This document shows positions 9,331-18,732 of a stretch of DNA of 64,000 nucleotides, in pieces. The number at the start of each line of letters is the position of its first letter. Within the stretch, counting starts at the first letter, position 1. The position numbers and the translations under genes are program-made. The notes beneath the pieces were generated by a model that was not told the origin of the DNA, ran no database searches, and was given only the letters and a program-made list of their open reading frames with translations. Source of the DNA: Phenylobacterium sp. (lineage in GTDB: Bacteria > Pseudomonadota > Alphaproteobacteria > Caulobacterales > Caulobacteraceae); the NCBI RefSeq assembly GCF_030680185.1, contig NZ_JAUXVZ010000020.1, positions 1-64,000 of the forward strand, read 5' to 3'.

Positions 9331-10659
9331 CTATTTCGCGGGATCGACCAGGGCCTGGTAGACCAGGGTCCGGGTTGCGGTCCCCAGATCAGGCCCGCCG
9401 GTGCCGCCGAACCGCTGGATCATGCCCACGAACACGATGTCGTTGGTGGGGTCGACCCAGAACCAGGTGCCGGCCGCACCACCCCAGCTGAGCGTCCCCT
9501 TCCCTTCCAGACCGCCGGCCTTGCGGGGGTCCTTGATCACCGCGAAGTCGAGGCCGAAGCCCACGGCGTCATTGAAGCGCTGGCCCACCGATCCGTTGGA
9601 GGACACCACCGCGTCCTTGGGAATCATGTCGGTTCCCATCAGCTCCACCGTGGCCGGCGAGAGGATCCGCACCCCGTCCAGCTCGCCGCCATTGGCGATC
9701 ATCTGGGCGAAGCGGGCATAGTCGGCCGTCGTCGAGACCAGGCCGCCGCCGCCGGACTCCATGCGCGGCGGCGCGTTGAAGTCCTGTGCCGGCGCCCCGG
9801 CCAGTTCCGTGGCCTCGAACAGGCGTCCCCCGTTCGGCGCGCCCACATAGACCGCAGCCAGGCGATCGCTCTGGCCCTGACGCACCTGGAAGCCCGTGTC
9901 GGTCATCTTGAGCGGCTTGAAGATCCGCTCGGCCATGAAGGCGCCCAGGGTCTGGCCGGTCAGCTTCTCGACGATGTGGCCCTGGATATCGACGGCGACG
10001 GAGTAGCTCCAGTCCGTGCCCGGCTGGAACATCAGGGGGATGGTCGCAGTCTTCTCGACCATCTCCTGCAGGGAGGCCGAGCCCAGGACGCGCTTTTCGC
10101 GGAACATCCGGTCGACAGCGTGTTCCTCGGCCAGGCCATAGCCGAAGCCGGCCGTATGGCTCATCAGCTCGCGCATGGTCGGGTCGCGGGTGACGGGCTC
10201 GAGGATCGGCTGGCCCTGGGCGTTGGTTCCCGTCATCACTTTGAGGCCGGCCAGCTCGGGCACGTACATGCTGACCGGGTCATCCAGCCGCCAGCGGCCC
10301 TCTTCGAACAGGATCATCATGGCCACGCCGGTGACCGGCTTGGTCATGGAATAGATGCGGAAGATGGCGTCCTTCTCCATCGGCCGCTGCTCGGCCAGGC
10401 TCGCCTGCCCATAGGTGTTGAAAGCCACCACCTGGCCGTGGCGGGCCAGGAGGGTGGTCATGCCCGCCACACGGCCGTCGGTGACCGCCCGGGCCATGGC
10501 GGCGTCCAGGCGCTTCAGGCGCTCGGCGGAGAAGCCCACCGATTCGGGACTGGCGGCGGCCGGCAGAGGCGCCGGCGCCCTCTGGGCCAGGGCTGCGGGC
10601 GGCGCAGCCAGGATGGCGACAGCGAGCGTCGCCGCCGCAAGACGGTTGAAATGGAACAT
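9331..10659 (-). CDS. Exported serine hydrolase of the beta-lactamase / family VIII esterase fold
   Basis: The 442-residue protein has a signal peptide ([20 protein letters not shown]). Its class C beta-lactamase fold has the nucleophile motif SMTK near residue 105 (SxxK), a YSV triad (YxN position) near residue 215, and a WGGAAGT segment near residue 410 in the KTG position. That combination is typical of family VIII carboxylesterases and penicillin-binding-protein relatives, not true beta-lactamases. The substrate cannot be told from sequence. It stands alone between aspS and parC. Confidence 0.85.
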   Translation of the reverse strand: MFHFNRLAAATLAVAILAAPPAALAQRAPAPLPAAASPESVGFSAERLKRLDAAMARAVTDGRVAGMTTLLARHGQVVAFNTYGQASLAEQRPMEKDAIFRIYSMTKPVTGVAMMILFEEGRWRLDDPVSMYVPELAGLKVMTGTNAQGQPILEPVTRDPTMRELMSHTAGFGYGLAEEHAVDRMFREKRVLGSASLQEMVEKTATIPLMFQPGTDWSYSVAVDIQGHIVEKLTGQTLGAFMAERIFKPLKMTDTGFQVRQGQSDRLAAVYVGAPNGGRLFEATELAGAPAQDFNAPPRMESGGGGLVSTTADYARFAQMIANGGELDGVRILSPATVELMGTDMIPKDAVVSSNGSVGQRFNDAVGFGLDFAVIKDPRKAGGLEGKGTLSWGGAAGTWFWVDPTNDIVFVGMIQRFGGTGGPDLGTATRTLVYQALVDPAK

Positions 10660-10750
10660 GTGTGGCCTCCCCTGAGCTCTTTGGGCCGAAGCCTATCGGA
10701 GCCTGCGGCCGCCGCAATGGCCAAGCTGACCAAGGCGGGGCGAAGGAGGC

Positions 10751-13000
10751 CTATTTCGGCTTGAACCGCTTGCTGGTCGGGAAGCCGCGGGGCGCCAGCT
10801 TGCCGGCCCCGGCCCTGCGGCCAAGCCACTCGCGCCACTCGGTCCAGACCCGGGTGCGGCCGGCGGGATCGATCCAGACAGCGCCCGTCTCGGCCTCGAA
10901 CACGGTGGCGTCCCGCAGGCCGCCCTCGCGATAGGCCTGCAGCTTGACCCCCTTGCCCCGGGGCATTTCCGGCAGCTCGGCGATGGGGAAGATCAGGATT
11001 TTGCCGTTGTCGCCGATCACCGCAATGTGGTCGCCACGCACGGCCAGGGTCGGCAGGGCGCCGTGCTTGTCCACTGTCAGCACCTGCTTGCCGGCCCGGC
11101 GCGCCGACACCGCCTCGTCTTCCGACATGACAAAGCCATAGCCGGCCTTGGAGGCCAGCACCCGGCGCAGGCCAGGCTTGTGGGCGAAGACATCGACGAT
11201 CTCCACCTGGTCTTCCAGGTCGATCATCAGGCGCAGCGGTTCGCCATGCCCGCGGGCCGAGGGCAGCTTGTCACAGCCGATGGTGAAGAACCGGCCGTCC
11301 GACGCCAGGATCAGCAGCTTGTCCGTGGTCTCGGCCGGCACGATGAAGCCGAGCTTGTCGCCCTCCTTGAACTTCAGCTCGGAGGGATCGTCGACCTTGC
11401 CCTTGGCCGCCCGGATCCAACCACGCTCCGACAGGATCACCGTGATCGGCTCGCGGGGGATCATCGCCTCGATGGCGGCCTCGGCGTCCACCTCGGGCGC
11501 ATCGGCGAAGATCGAGCGGCGCTTGCCCACGGCGGTGTCGGGGCCGAGCACCTTGCGCACCTCCTTCAGGCCGACTCCGACCAGCTTCCATTGCCGGAGC
11601 TCGGACTCCAGCAGCTTCAGCAGGCCGTCGCGCTCCTCCGAAAGCTCCCCATGCTCGCGGCGGATCTCCATCTCCTCCAACCTGGCCAGCTGGCGCAGGC
11701 GGGTGTTGAGGATGGCGTCCGCCTGCAGGTCCGAGAGCTTGAAGGTCTCGATCAGCTTGGCCTTCGGCTCGTTCTCGTGCCGAACGATGCGGATCACCTC
11801 GTCCAGATTGAGATAGGCGATCAGCAGGCCGTCGAGGATGTGCAGCCTAGCCTCGATCTTGGCGAGGCGGTGGCGGGCGCGGCGCACCAGCACCTCGCGG
11901 CGGTGGTCCAGGAAGGCGCGCAGGGCCTCCTTCAGGCTCATCACCCGCGGCGTGCCCCGGGCGTCCAGGACATTGAGGTTCACCGAGAACCGGCTTTCCA
12001 GGTCGGAGAGCTTGAACAGACTCTCCATCAGGACTTCCGGCTCGATGTTGCGGCTCTTGGGCTCGAGCACCAGCCGCACGTCCTCTGCCGACTCGTCGCG
12101 GACATCCCCCAGCAGCGGGGCGCGCTTGTTCTCGATCAGATTGGCCAGTTGCTCGACCAGGTCGGCCTTCTTCACCTGATAGGGGATCTCGGTGACGATG
12201 ATCTGGTAGGTCCCGCGCCCGGTGTCTTCGCGCACCCAGCTGGCCCGGGTGCGGACGCCGCCGCGGCCGGTCTCATAGGTCTCTAGCATCGAGGCGTGGG
12301 ATTCGACGATCACCCCACCGGTGGGGAAGTCCGGCCCCTTCACATGCACCATCAGGTCGGCGGTGCTGACATCGGGAGCATCCAGCATCAGCAGGCAGGC
12401 GTCGATCAGTTCGGCGGCGTTGTGCGGCGGGATCGAGGTGGCCATGCCCACGGCGATGCCGCTGGAGCCATTGGCCAGCAGGTTGGGGAAGCCGGCCGGC
12501 AGAACCACCGGCTCCTCGTCTTCGCCGTCATAGGTCGAGCGGAAGTCGACGGCGTCCTCGTCGATGCCGTCCAGCAGCAGCTGGGCCGCGTCGGTCAGCT
12601 TGCACTCGGTGTAGCGCATGGCCGCGGCGTTATCGCCGTCGATATTGCCGAAGTTCCCCTGGCCGTTGATCAGCGGATAGCGCTGGGAGAAATCCTGGGC
12701 CAGGCGGACCAGGGCCTCATAGACCGCCGTGTCCCCGTGGGGGTGGTACTTACCGATCACGTCACCGACCACCCGGGCCGACTTCTTGGCCGAGGAATTG
12801 GGGTCCAGGCGCAGCTGGCGCATGGCGAACAGCAGCCGGCGGTGGACCGGCTTCAGGCCGTCGCGCACGTCGGGCAGGGCCCGGCCGGTGATGGTCGAGA
12901 GCGCATAGGCCAGGTAGCGGCGCGACAGCGCCTCGCTCAGCGGTTCATCGATAATGCGGTCGCCGTCGCCATCGAACGGCGGGGGTGTGTGCTTGCTCAT
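10751..13000 (-). CDS. parC: DNA topoisomerase IV subunit A
   Basis: This is the DNA-breaking subunit that, with ParE, decatenates daughter chromosomes. The 749 residues include the N-terminal winged helix (RALPDVRDGLKPVHRRLLFAM), the HPHGDTAVYEA segment corresponding to the quinolone-resistance region, and the catalytic Tyr in AAMRYTE near residue 120. A coiled-coil gate and a C-terminal beta-pinwheel follow. The length fits ParC better than GyrA, which is about 900 residues in this group. It closes the rpoZ-to-parC housekeeping run on this strand. Confidence 0.94.
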   Translation of the reverse strand: MSKHTPPPFDGDGDRIIDEPLSEALSRRYLAYALSTITGRALPDVRDGLKPVHRRLLFAMRQLRLDPNSSAKKSARVVGDVIGKYHPHGDTAVYEALVRLAQDFSQRYPLINGQGNFGNIDGDNAAAMRYTECKLTDAAQLLLDGIDEDAVDFRSTYDGEDEEPVVLPAGFPNLLANGSSGIAVGMATSIPPHNAAELIDACLLMLDAPDVSTADLMVHVKGPDFPTGGVIVESHASMLETYETGRGGVRTRASWVREDTGRGTYQIIVTEIPYQVKKADLVEQLANLIENKRAPLLGDVRDESAEDVRLVLEPKSRNIEPEVLMESLFKLSDLESRFSVNLNVLDARGTPRVMSLKEALRAFLDHRREVLVRRARHRLAKIEARLHILDGLLIAYLNLDEVIRIVRHENEPKAKLIETFKLSDLQADAILNTRLRQLARLEEMEIRREHGELSEERDGLLKLLESELRQWKLVGVGLKEVRKVLGPDTAVGKRRSIFADAPEVDAEAAIEAMIPREPITVILSERGWIRAAKGKVDDPSELKFKEGDKLGFIVPAETTDKLLILASDGRFFTIGCDKLPSARGHGEPLRLMIDLEDQVEIVDVFAHKPGLRRVLASKAGYGFVMSEDEAVSARRAGKQVLTVDKHGALPTLAVRGDHIAVIGDNGKILIFPIAELPEMPRGKGVKLQAYREGGLRDATVFEAETGAVWIDPAGRTRVWTEWREWLGRRAGAGKLAPRGFPTSKRFKPK

Positions 13001-13043
13001 TGATTCTCCGTGGCCGCGGTTTTAGCGCGCCGCGCGGCGTCCG

Positions 13044-13775
13044 TCACAGTCGCTCAGCGTCCGACAGGCGGTCGATCATCCAGACCCTGGCCGGCGGCAG
13101 GGGCCGGTTCAGAGGATTGAAGACAAAGGCCTCCAGGAAGTGGCCCGTCAGGTCGAGGCCAGAGCCGATGTCGCCCGCCTCCAGCCCCCACTGGGCCGAC
13201 AGCATGAAGGGCGGCAAGCGCAGGAGCTTGTCCTTGTAGGGCTCGCCGGCCTGGGCGCTGACCGCCCGGCCGGTGCGCGGGCTGACATAGATCAGGTCGT
13301 CCACTGATCCCGTGGCGGCGCACTTGGAGAGGTCCAGGCCAAAGCCCAGGTCCTGCAGCAGGCCGGCCTCGAACCGGACGAAGACCGCCGGCCAGATATC
13401 GGGGACCGCCAGGGCCCTGATCAGGGCCTCCAGGGCCAGATAGGCTCCGTGGTGGGGCTCCCGCTCCGGCAGGGCGCCAGCGGCCACTGCAGCGGCCGCA
13501 GAGAGGCCATGCAGGGCCAGGGGATCATCGAACAGGGCGCCCGGCCCCTCCCCGATCGGCTCCAGGGTCGCGGCGCCCAGTTGCTCGGCCACCCGGGCGC
13601 GGAAGCGGACGCGGACCTGGGCGCCGGGCTGCAGGAAGGGCTTCAGGCGACGCGAAGCCCCACCGGCCACATGGGCGGCGTAGCGGCCATGCTCGGACGT
13701 CAGCAGATCGACGATGGCGCCGGTCTCGCCATGGGCGCGGGCCGAGAGCACGAAGGCGTCGTCCTCGAACTCCAT
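13044..13775 (-). CDS. recO: DNA repair protein RecO
   Basis: RecO loads RecA on gapped DNA together with RecF and RecR. The 243-residue protein has the N-terminal OB fold (DDAFVLSARAHGETGAIVDLLTSEHGRYAAHV) and the helical C-terminal domain. The usual zinc cysteines of some RecO proteins are not evident. It follows era by 27 bases on the same strand, the order rnc-era-recO seen widely in alphaproteobacteria. Confidence 0.93.
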   Translation of the reverse strand: MEFEDDAFVLSARAHGETGAIVDLLTSEHGRYAAHVAGGASRRLKPFLQPGAQVRVRFRARVAEQLGAATLEPIGEGPGALFDDPLALHGLSAAAAVAAGALPEREPHHGAYLALEALIRALAVPDIWPAVFVRFEAGLLQDLGFGLDLSKCAATGSVDDLIYVSPRTGRAVSAQAGEPYKDKLLRLPPFMLSAQWGLEAGDIGSGLDLTGHFLEAFVFNPLNRPLPPARVWMIDRLSDAERL

Positions 13776-13802
13776 CAGACGTCACCCATCAGACGTCCCC
13801 CA

Positions 13803-14735
13803 TCAGACGTCGAAGTCGAGACCCACGTCGCCGTAGAACTCGCGCTTGTCGGCCCAGGTCTCATCGACCTTCACATGCAGGAACAGGTGCACCGGCCGGT
13901 CGAACAGCTCGGTGAGCTCCTCGCGGGACTTCTGGCCGATCCACTTCAGGGTCTGGCCGTTCTTGCCCAGGATGATCGGTCGCTGGCTGTCACGCTGGAC
14001 ATAGATGGTCTGCTCGATCCGCACCGAGCCGTCGCGCCGCTCCTCGAAGGCGGTGGTGTCCACGGCCGCCGCATAGGGCAGTTCCTCATGGACCCGCAGA
14101 TAGAGCTTTTCGCGGGTGATCTCGGCGGCCAGCAGGCGGGCCGGCAGGTCGGCGGTCTGTTCGGCCGGATAGAGCCAGGGGCCTTCAGGCACCAGCTCGG
14201 CCATCCGCCGCTTGAGGTCGTCCACGCCCGAGCCGTCGGCGGCCGAGATCATGAACACCTCGGAATAGACGCCGGTGTCGAACAGGCGCTGGGCCAGGGC
14301 CAGCATGCGCTCGCGCTTGACCCCGTCGATCTTGTTGAGCGCCAGGATCGCCTGGCGGCCCGACGCCTTCAGACCCTCGATGATGGTCTGCACGTCGATC
14401 ACCGCCCGCTTGTCGGCCGGGCTGCCCTGGGCCTCGCCCACGGCCAGCTCCGCCTGGACGTCGATTAGGTGGACGACGCCGTCAGCCTCCTCTGCGCCGC
14501 CCCAGGCCGAGCGGACCATGGCCCGGTCCAGACGGCGACGCGGCGCGAAGATGCCGGGCGTGTCCACCAGCACGATCTGGCTTTCGCCCTCGATGGCCAC
14601 CCCGCGCACGGGAAAGCGCGTGGTTTGGACCTTCTGGGTTACGATGGAGACCTTGGCCCCCACCAGACGGTTGGTGAGAGTCGACTTGCCCGCATTGGGG
14701 GCGCCGATGATGGCGACGAATCCGGCGCGGGTCAT
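13803..14735 (-). CDS. era: GTPase Era
   Basis: Era is an essential GTPase for 16S rRNA 3'-end maturation and 30S assembly. Visible motifs are G1 GAPNAGKST (residues about 10-18), G3 DTPG, G4 NKID, and the C-terminal KH domain with [20 protein letters not shown]. The length of 310 residues is normal. Its start overlaps the rnc stop by 4 bases (ATGA), so translation is probably coupled. Confidence 0.96.
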   Translation of the reverse strand: MTRAGFVAIIGAPNAGKSTLTNRLVGAKVSIVTQKVQTTRFPVRGVAIEGESQIVLVDTPGIFAPRRRLDRAMVRSAWGGAEEADGVVHLIDVQAELAVGEAQGSPADKRAVIDVQTIIEGLKASGRQAILALNKIDGVKRERMLALAQRLFDTGVYSEVFMISAADGSGVDDLKRRMAELVPEGPWLYPAEQTADLPARLLAAEITREKLYLRVHEELPYAAAVDTTAFEERRDGSVRIEQTIYVQRDSQRPIILGKNGQTLKWIGQKSREELTELFDRPVHLFLHVKVDETWADKREFYGDVGLDFDV

Positions 14736-15430
14736 TGAGGTCCTTCACGTTTGAGAAGCATCACCAGGGCGGCGGCCTTTTCGGCCTCCTGCTTGGAACG
14801 TCCCTGGGCGGCTTCGGGATCATACCCCTCAATCGTCACCTGTACGGTGAAAGATGGGGCGTGGTCGGGGCCTTCGCGGGCCACGACCTCATAGGTCGGC
14901 AATGGCAGCCCACGGCCCTGCGCCCATTCCTGGAGCTGGGTCTTGGGATCCTTGCCCCGGGGCGCATCCAGGTCGGCGAAGGCCTTGGCCCAGAAGTGCA
15001 GGAAAAAGGCCCGGGCGGCGTCCAGGCCGGCGTCGATATAGAGGGCGCCGATCAGGGCCTCGCAGGCGTCCCCCAGCACCCCGTCGGACTCCCGGGCGCC
15101 GATCTTGGTGGCGCTGGCCGAGAGCCGCAGGGCCTCGCCCAGGCCGATATCCCGGGCCACGTCGGCGCAGGCGTGGAAGTTGACCAGATTGGCCAGCCGA
15201 CGGCTGAGCTCGCCCTCGCGCGCCTCGCCGTCCAGGCTCATGAGCCGTTCGGCCGCCAGCAGGTTCAGGACCCGATCGCCCAGGAACTCCAGCCGCTCAT
15301 AGTGGCGCACCTTGGTCGCGCCCTCGCCGACGCTGGCGTGCGTCAGGGCGCGCTCCAGCAGTTCGCGGTCATGGAAGACATGGCCGATCCTCGCCTCGAG
15401 TTCGGCGATGGCGGCCGCCCGGCGATTCAT
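14732..15430 (-). CDS. rnc: Ribonuclease III
   Basis: RNase III cleaves double-stranded RNA, processing rRNA precursors and some mRNAs. The 232-residue protein has the catalytic domain with the signature [11 protein letters not shown] near residue 47, the second acidic cluster [13 protein letters not shown], and a C-terminal double-stranded RNA-binding domain (residues about 160-230). In the signature the usual Ala after LEFLGD is Arg, a mild oddity. It lies 10 bases after lepB and overlaps era. Confidence 0.95.
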   Translation of the reverse strand: MNRRAAAIAELEARIGHVFHDRELLERALTHASVGEGATKVRHYERLEFLGDRVLNLLAAERLMSLDGEAREGELSRRLANLVNFHACADVARDIGLGEALRLSASATKIGARESDGVLGDACEALIGALYIDAGLDAARAFFLHFWAKAFADLDAPRGKDPKTQLQEWAQGRGLPLPTYEVVAREGPDHAPSFTVQVTIEGYDPEAAQGRSKQEAEKAAALVMLLKREGPQ

Positions 15431-15440
15431 GGACGGCCGG

Positions 15441-16220
15441 TCACTGGAGGATGTTGAAGAACCGGCCAGGCCGCGCCTCGGTCACCCAGGTCCAGGGCTT
15501 GAACAGCGAAGCGGCCCGTTCCCAGGACAACAGGATGATCTCGGCCTTGCCCACCAGATGATCGGCCGGGACATAGCCCACGCCGATCTCGGCCGGCGCG
15601 CGGCTGTCGAGAGAGTTGTCCCGGTTATCGCCCATGAAGAAGTAGTGGCCTTCGGGAACCAGGAACGGCCCCTTGTTGTCCATCTCGCCGTCGGCGCCCA
15701 TGTCGTAGGTCACATAGGTGCGACCGTCCGGCAGGGTTTCGCGGAAGCGCATGACTTCGCGGCTGAAGCCATAGCCGGTGTCGATCAGGCCCGGCGACAT
15801 GGCCTCGCGGGGGATCGGCTGGCCGTTCAGGATGATCTGGCCGCCACGGATTTCGATGCGGTCGCCCGGCAGGCCGATCAGGCGCTTGATGTAGTCGGTG
15901 CGGCCATCGCGGGGCAGCTTGAAGACGATGATATCCCCGCGGGACGGGTCGCGGGCGGCGATGCGGCCTTCGAACAGCGGCGGGCTGAACGGGATCGAAT
16001 GGCGGGAATAGCCGTACGCATATTTGGAGACGATGATGTAGTCGCCTTCCAGCAGGTTCGGCTCCATGGAGGCCGACGGGATCGTGAACGGCTGGAACAG
16101 CAGGACCCGCAGGACCAGGGCGATCAGCAGGGCGTAGACGACCGTCTTCACGATCTCCACAATCTCCTGCACCGCGTCGGGCTTCTGGGAGGCCGGCGCG
16201 CTGTGCACATTCTCGCTCAT
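15441..16220 (-). CDS. lepB: Signal peptidase I
   Basis: LepB removes signal peptides from exported proteins at the outer face of the inner membrane. The 259-residue protein has one transmembrane helix (residues about 22-44), the catalytic Ser in [10 protein letters not shown], the general-base Lys in [12 protein letters not shown], and the [14 protein letters not shown] signature. It precedes rnc by 10 bases. About 120 bases separate it from acpS, so it may have its own promoter. Confidence 0.96.
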   Translation of the reverse strand: MSENVHSAPASQKPDAVQEIVEIVKTVVYALLIALVLRVLLFQPFTIPSASMEPNLLEGDYIIVSKYAYGYSRHSIPFSPPLFEGRIAARDPSRGDIIVFKLPRDGRTDYIKRLIGLPGDRIEIRGGQIILNGQPIPREAMSPGLIDTGYGFSREVMRFRETLPDGRTYVTYDMGADGEMDNKGPFLVPEGHYFFMGDNRDNSLDSRAPAEIGVGYVPADHLVGKAEIILLSWERAASLFKPWTWVTEARPGRFFNILQ

Positions 16221-16234
16221 GCGTGTTCTCTGCG

Positions 16235-16250
16235 GCGCGCTGCAGCGCGC
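16235..16250. repeat. Perfect 16-base palindrome upstream of lepB
   Basis: GCGCGCTGCAGCGCGC at 16235-16250 is a perfect palindrome 15 bases upstream of the lepB start codon. It could be an operator or a leader hairpin; in such GC-rich DNA it could also be chance. Confidence 0.35.
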
Positions 16251-16325
16251 GGAAGGGGTTTAGCTATCGTCTGGCGCTGTCTCTAGCAAGCCAGCCCCCT
16301 GTGAACTCGCCGTAATCGACGATTC

Positions 16326-16341
16326 GCCGCAGGGCTGCGGC
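16326..16341 (-). terminator. Hairpin at the acpS 3' end
   Basis: GCCGCAG (16326-16332) and CTGCGGC (16335-16341) form an inverted repeat that touches the acpS stop codon. With only two bases between the arms the real stem would be shorter. No T run follows on the minus strand, so this is only a possible end for the pyrE-pdxJ-acpS transcript. Confidence 0.35.
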
Positions 16342-16739
16342 TATTCGGGCACGGCCTCTATGATCACGAAGGCTTGAGCGTAGGGATGGTCGTCGGTGAG
16401 CGTCACATGCACCACCGCCCGGTGACCGGCCGGCGTGATCTCCTGCAGCCGCTTCAGGGCGCCGTTGGTGAGCGCCATGGTCGGCGCGCCGGACGGCATG
16501 TTCGCCACCCCCATGTCGCGCCAGAACACGCCCCGGCGAAAGCCGGTGCCCAGCGCCTTGGAGCAGGCCTCCTTGGCGGCGAACCGCTTGGCGTAACTGG
16601 CCGCGCGATCGGGCTTGCGCTCGGAGCGGCGGACTTCGATCTCGGTGAAGATGCGTTTGACGAAGCGATCGCCGAAACGCTCCAAGGTCTTTTCGATACG
16701 CCGGATGTCGGCGAGGTCGGAGCCCAGGCCGATGATCAC
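16341..16739 (-). CDS. acpS: Holo-[acyl-carrier-protein] synthase
   Basis: AcpS attaches 4'-phosphopantetheine from CoA to acyl carrier protein. The 132-residue protein has the N-terminal [15 protein letters not shown] (Mg-binding Asp at position 8) and the [15 protein letters not shown] motif near residue 52. The start overlaps the pdxJ stop by 4 bases (ATGA). The pdxJ-acpS pair is a common operon. Confidence 0.95.
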   Translation of the reverse strand: MIIGLGSDLADIRRIEKTLERFGDRFVKRIFTEIEVRRSERKPDRAASYAKRFAAKEACSKALGTGFRRGVFWRDMGVANMPSGAPTMALTNGALKRLQEITPAGHRAVVHVTLTDDHPYAQAFVIIEAVPE

Positions 16740-17497
16740 GCCGCCAGCTCCGCCCGGGCCTGGTCCATCAGGGCGCGCATCCTCTGGATGGCGGCCGGCA
16801 GGCCGATGAAGATGGCCTCGCCGATCAGGAAATGGCCGATGTTCAGCTCCATCACCTGCGGGATGGCGGCGATCGGCTTGACCGTCTCATAGTCGATCCC
16901 GTGGCCGGCATGGACCTCCAGGCCCAGGCGCGAAGCCTCGACGGCGGCGGCCTTCAGGCGCTCCAGCAATTCATCGGCGCGGGGATCGCCCTCACGCACG
17001 GCGTCGCAATAGGCCCCGGTATGCAGCTCCACCACCTGGGCGCCCATGGCCTTGGCCGACGCCACCTGCTCCAGGTCGGCGTCGATGAAGCACGAGACGC
17101 GGATGCCCGCTCCGGCCAGCCGGCCGACCACGGGGGCGATGTGATTATGGCCCTTCACCAGGTCGAGCCCGCCTTCGGTCGTGACCTCTTCCCGACGCTC
17201 GGGCACCAGGCAGGCGGCGTGCGGCAGGTGTCGCAGCGCGATGGCCTCCATCTCGGCCGTCACCGCCATCTCCAGGTTCAGCGGCCGGCCACGGCGCTTC
17301 ACGATCACCGCCAGGGCGTCGATGTCGGTGTCGGAGATGTGCCGGCGATCTTCGCGCAGATGGGCGGTGATGCCGTCGGCGCCGGCGGCGATGGCCATCT
17401 CGGCCGCCCGCACCGGATCGGGATAGGTCGCCCCGCGGGCGTTCCTGATCGTCGCCACATGGTCGATATTGACCCCCAGGCGCAGGCCCCTGCTCAT
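16736..17497 (-). CDS. pdxJ: Pyridoxine 5'-phosphate synthase
   Basis: PdxJ condenses 1-deoxyxylulose 5-phosphate and 3-amino-2-oxopropyl phosphate to pyridoxine 5'-phosphate (vitamin B6). I start it at the ATG at 17497 (253 residues, [20 protein letters not shown]); the open frame runs further up but overlaps pyrE. Signatures are [40 protein letters not shown] and [14 protein letters not shown]. Both ends overlap neighbours by 4 bases (ATGA), giving a tightly coupled pyrE-pdxJ-acpS run. Confidence 0.96.
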   Translation of the reverse strand: MSRGLRLGVNIDHVATIRNARGATYPDPVRAAEMAIAAGADGITAHLREDRRHISDTDIDALAVIVKRRGRPLNLEMAVTAEMEAIALRHLPHAACLVPERREEVTTEGGLDLVKGHNHIAPVVGRLAGAGIRVSCFIDADLEQVASAKAMGAQVVELHTGAYCDAVREGDPRADELLERLKAAAVEASRLGLEVHAGHGIDYETVKPIAAIPQVMELNIGHFLIGEAIFIGLPAAIQRMRALMDQARAELAA

Positions 17498-18078
17498 GCT
17501 TTCAGCCTCCGGCTGCCGGGATCTTCCACCGGGATGGCGGCGAGTTCGGGGGGCAGTTGGTCGGCGGGATAGGCCGGCACGTCCAGCTTCGCCAGGGACA
17601 GGAACGGCGCGCCGATCTCGGCCCGTCCGCCGGAGCGATCGACCAGGGCTGCGGCGCAGACCACCTCGCCGCCCGCCTCGCGGATGGCTTCGACACACTC
17701 CCGCGACGATAGCCCCGTGGAGACGATATCCTCGACCATGGCCACGCGCGCGCCGGGCTTCAGGGCGAAGGCGCGACGGAACTGGAGCCGGCCATCGACC
17801 CTTTCCACGTACATCGACGGCACGCCCAACTGACGGGCGGTCTCATAACCGGGAATAATGCCGCCGACCGCGGGGGACACGCAGACATCCACCTCGCCGA
17901 CTTCGCGGCGGATCAGGTCCGCCAGGGCCTTGCACAGGCGTTCGGTCCGGTCAGGATACTGGAAGACCAGATTCTTCTGCAGAAACACGCCGGAGTGGAG
18001 CCCGGACGAGAGCACGAAATGGCCCTCTCGCAGGGCGCCGGCGCCGCGGAATTCCTCAAGGACTTCGTCAGTGGTCAT
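17494..18078 (-). CDS. pyrE: Orotate phosphoribosyltransferase
   Basis: PyrE converts orotate and PRPP to OMP in pyrimidine synthesis. The 194-residue protein has the PRPP-binding motif [14 protein letters not shown] near residue 115, an N-terminal [17 protein letters not shown], and [18 protein letters not shown]. It begins the pyrE-pdxJ-acpS run, overlapping pdxJ by 4 bases, and faces away from the GNAT gene on the other strand. Confidence 0.94.
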   Translation of the reverse strand: MTTDEVLEEFRGAGALREGHFVLSSGLHSGVFLQKNLVFQYPDRTERLCKALADLIRREVGEVDVCVSPAVGGIIPGYETARQLGVPSMYVERVDGRLQFRRAFALKPGARVAMVEDIVSTGLSSRECVEAIREAGGEVVCAAALVDRSGGRAEIGAPFLSLAKLDVPAYPADQLPPELAAIPVEDPGSRRLKA

Positions 18079-18170
18079 TTGGGCGCCTCCTTGAGGGCGA
18101 AATATCTGAGGGCGGCCTAGATGTCACCTTCGCCCTCCAGTCTATGGTTGGAGATTCGCAGGAGCCGCCG

Positions 18171-18716
18171 ATGCCGGGGATTATCACAACCGAGCGCCTG
18201 ACGCTTCGCCCGGCCCGGGCGAGCGACCTGGAGGCCATGCATGTGATCCTCAGCTCGGCTCACGCCATGGCCTTCTGGTCGACCCTTCCCCACGAGAAGA
18301 TCGACGAAACCCGGCTCTGGCTGGAAGGCATGATGGCCACCCGCGCCGACGACTTCATCGTCGAGACCAAGGCTGGCCAGGTGATCGGCAAGGTGGGCTT
18401 CTGGGCCGATCCGGAGATTGGCTACATCCTCCACCCCGACGCCCAGGGGAAGGGCTACGCGCATGAAGCGGTTTCGGCGGTGATCGCGCGGGCGTTCAAG
18501 GATCGCGGCCTGAATGAGGCGACGGCGGACGTCGATCCCAACAACACCAGTTCGCGCCGACTGCTTGAGCGGCTGGGGTTCGTGGTCGTGGGCAGCGCCA
18601 AGAAGACCTATCTGCTGGGTCACACCTGGGCCGACAGCCTTTACCTGCGCTGCACGCCGGAGACGTTCACGGGGGCGAAAACCGCCTGGACCTGGCGCGA
18701 CGTGCAGATGGCCTGA
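18171..18716 (+). CDS. GNAT-family N-acetyltransferase (RimJ/RimL type)
   Basis: The 181-residue protein starts at the ATG at 18171, which has AGGAG 6 bases upstream; the frame opens 9 codons earlier. It begins with the RimJ/RimL pattern TERLTLRPARASDLEAM. It has the acetyl-CoA loop HPDAQGKGYAHEAVSAVI near residue 90 and the NNTSSRRLLERLGF motif. It probably acetylates a protein N-terminus or small molecule; the substrate is unknown. It converges on rel with a 16-base gap. Confidence 0.85.
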   Translation: MPGIITTERLTLRPARASDLEAMHVILSSAHAMAFWSTLPHEKIDETRLWLEGMMATRADDFIVETKAGQVIGKVGFWADPEIGYILHPDAQGKGYAHEAVSAVIARAFKDRGLNEATADVDPNNTSSRRLLERLGFVVVGSAKKTYLLGHTWADSLYLRCTPETFTGAKTAWTWRDVQMA

Positions 18717-18732
18717 GCTGGCGCGCCGGGCC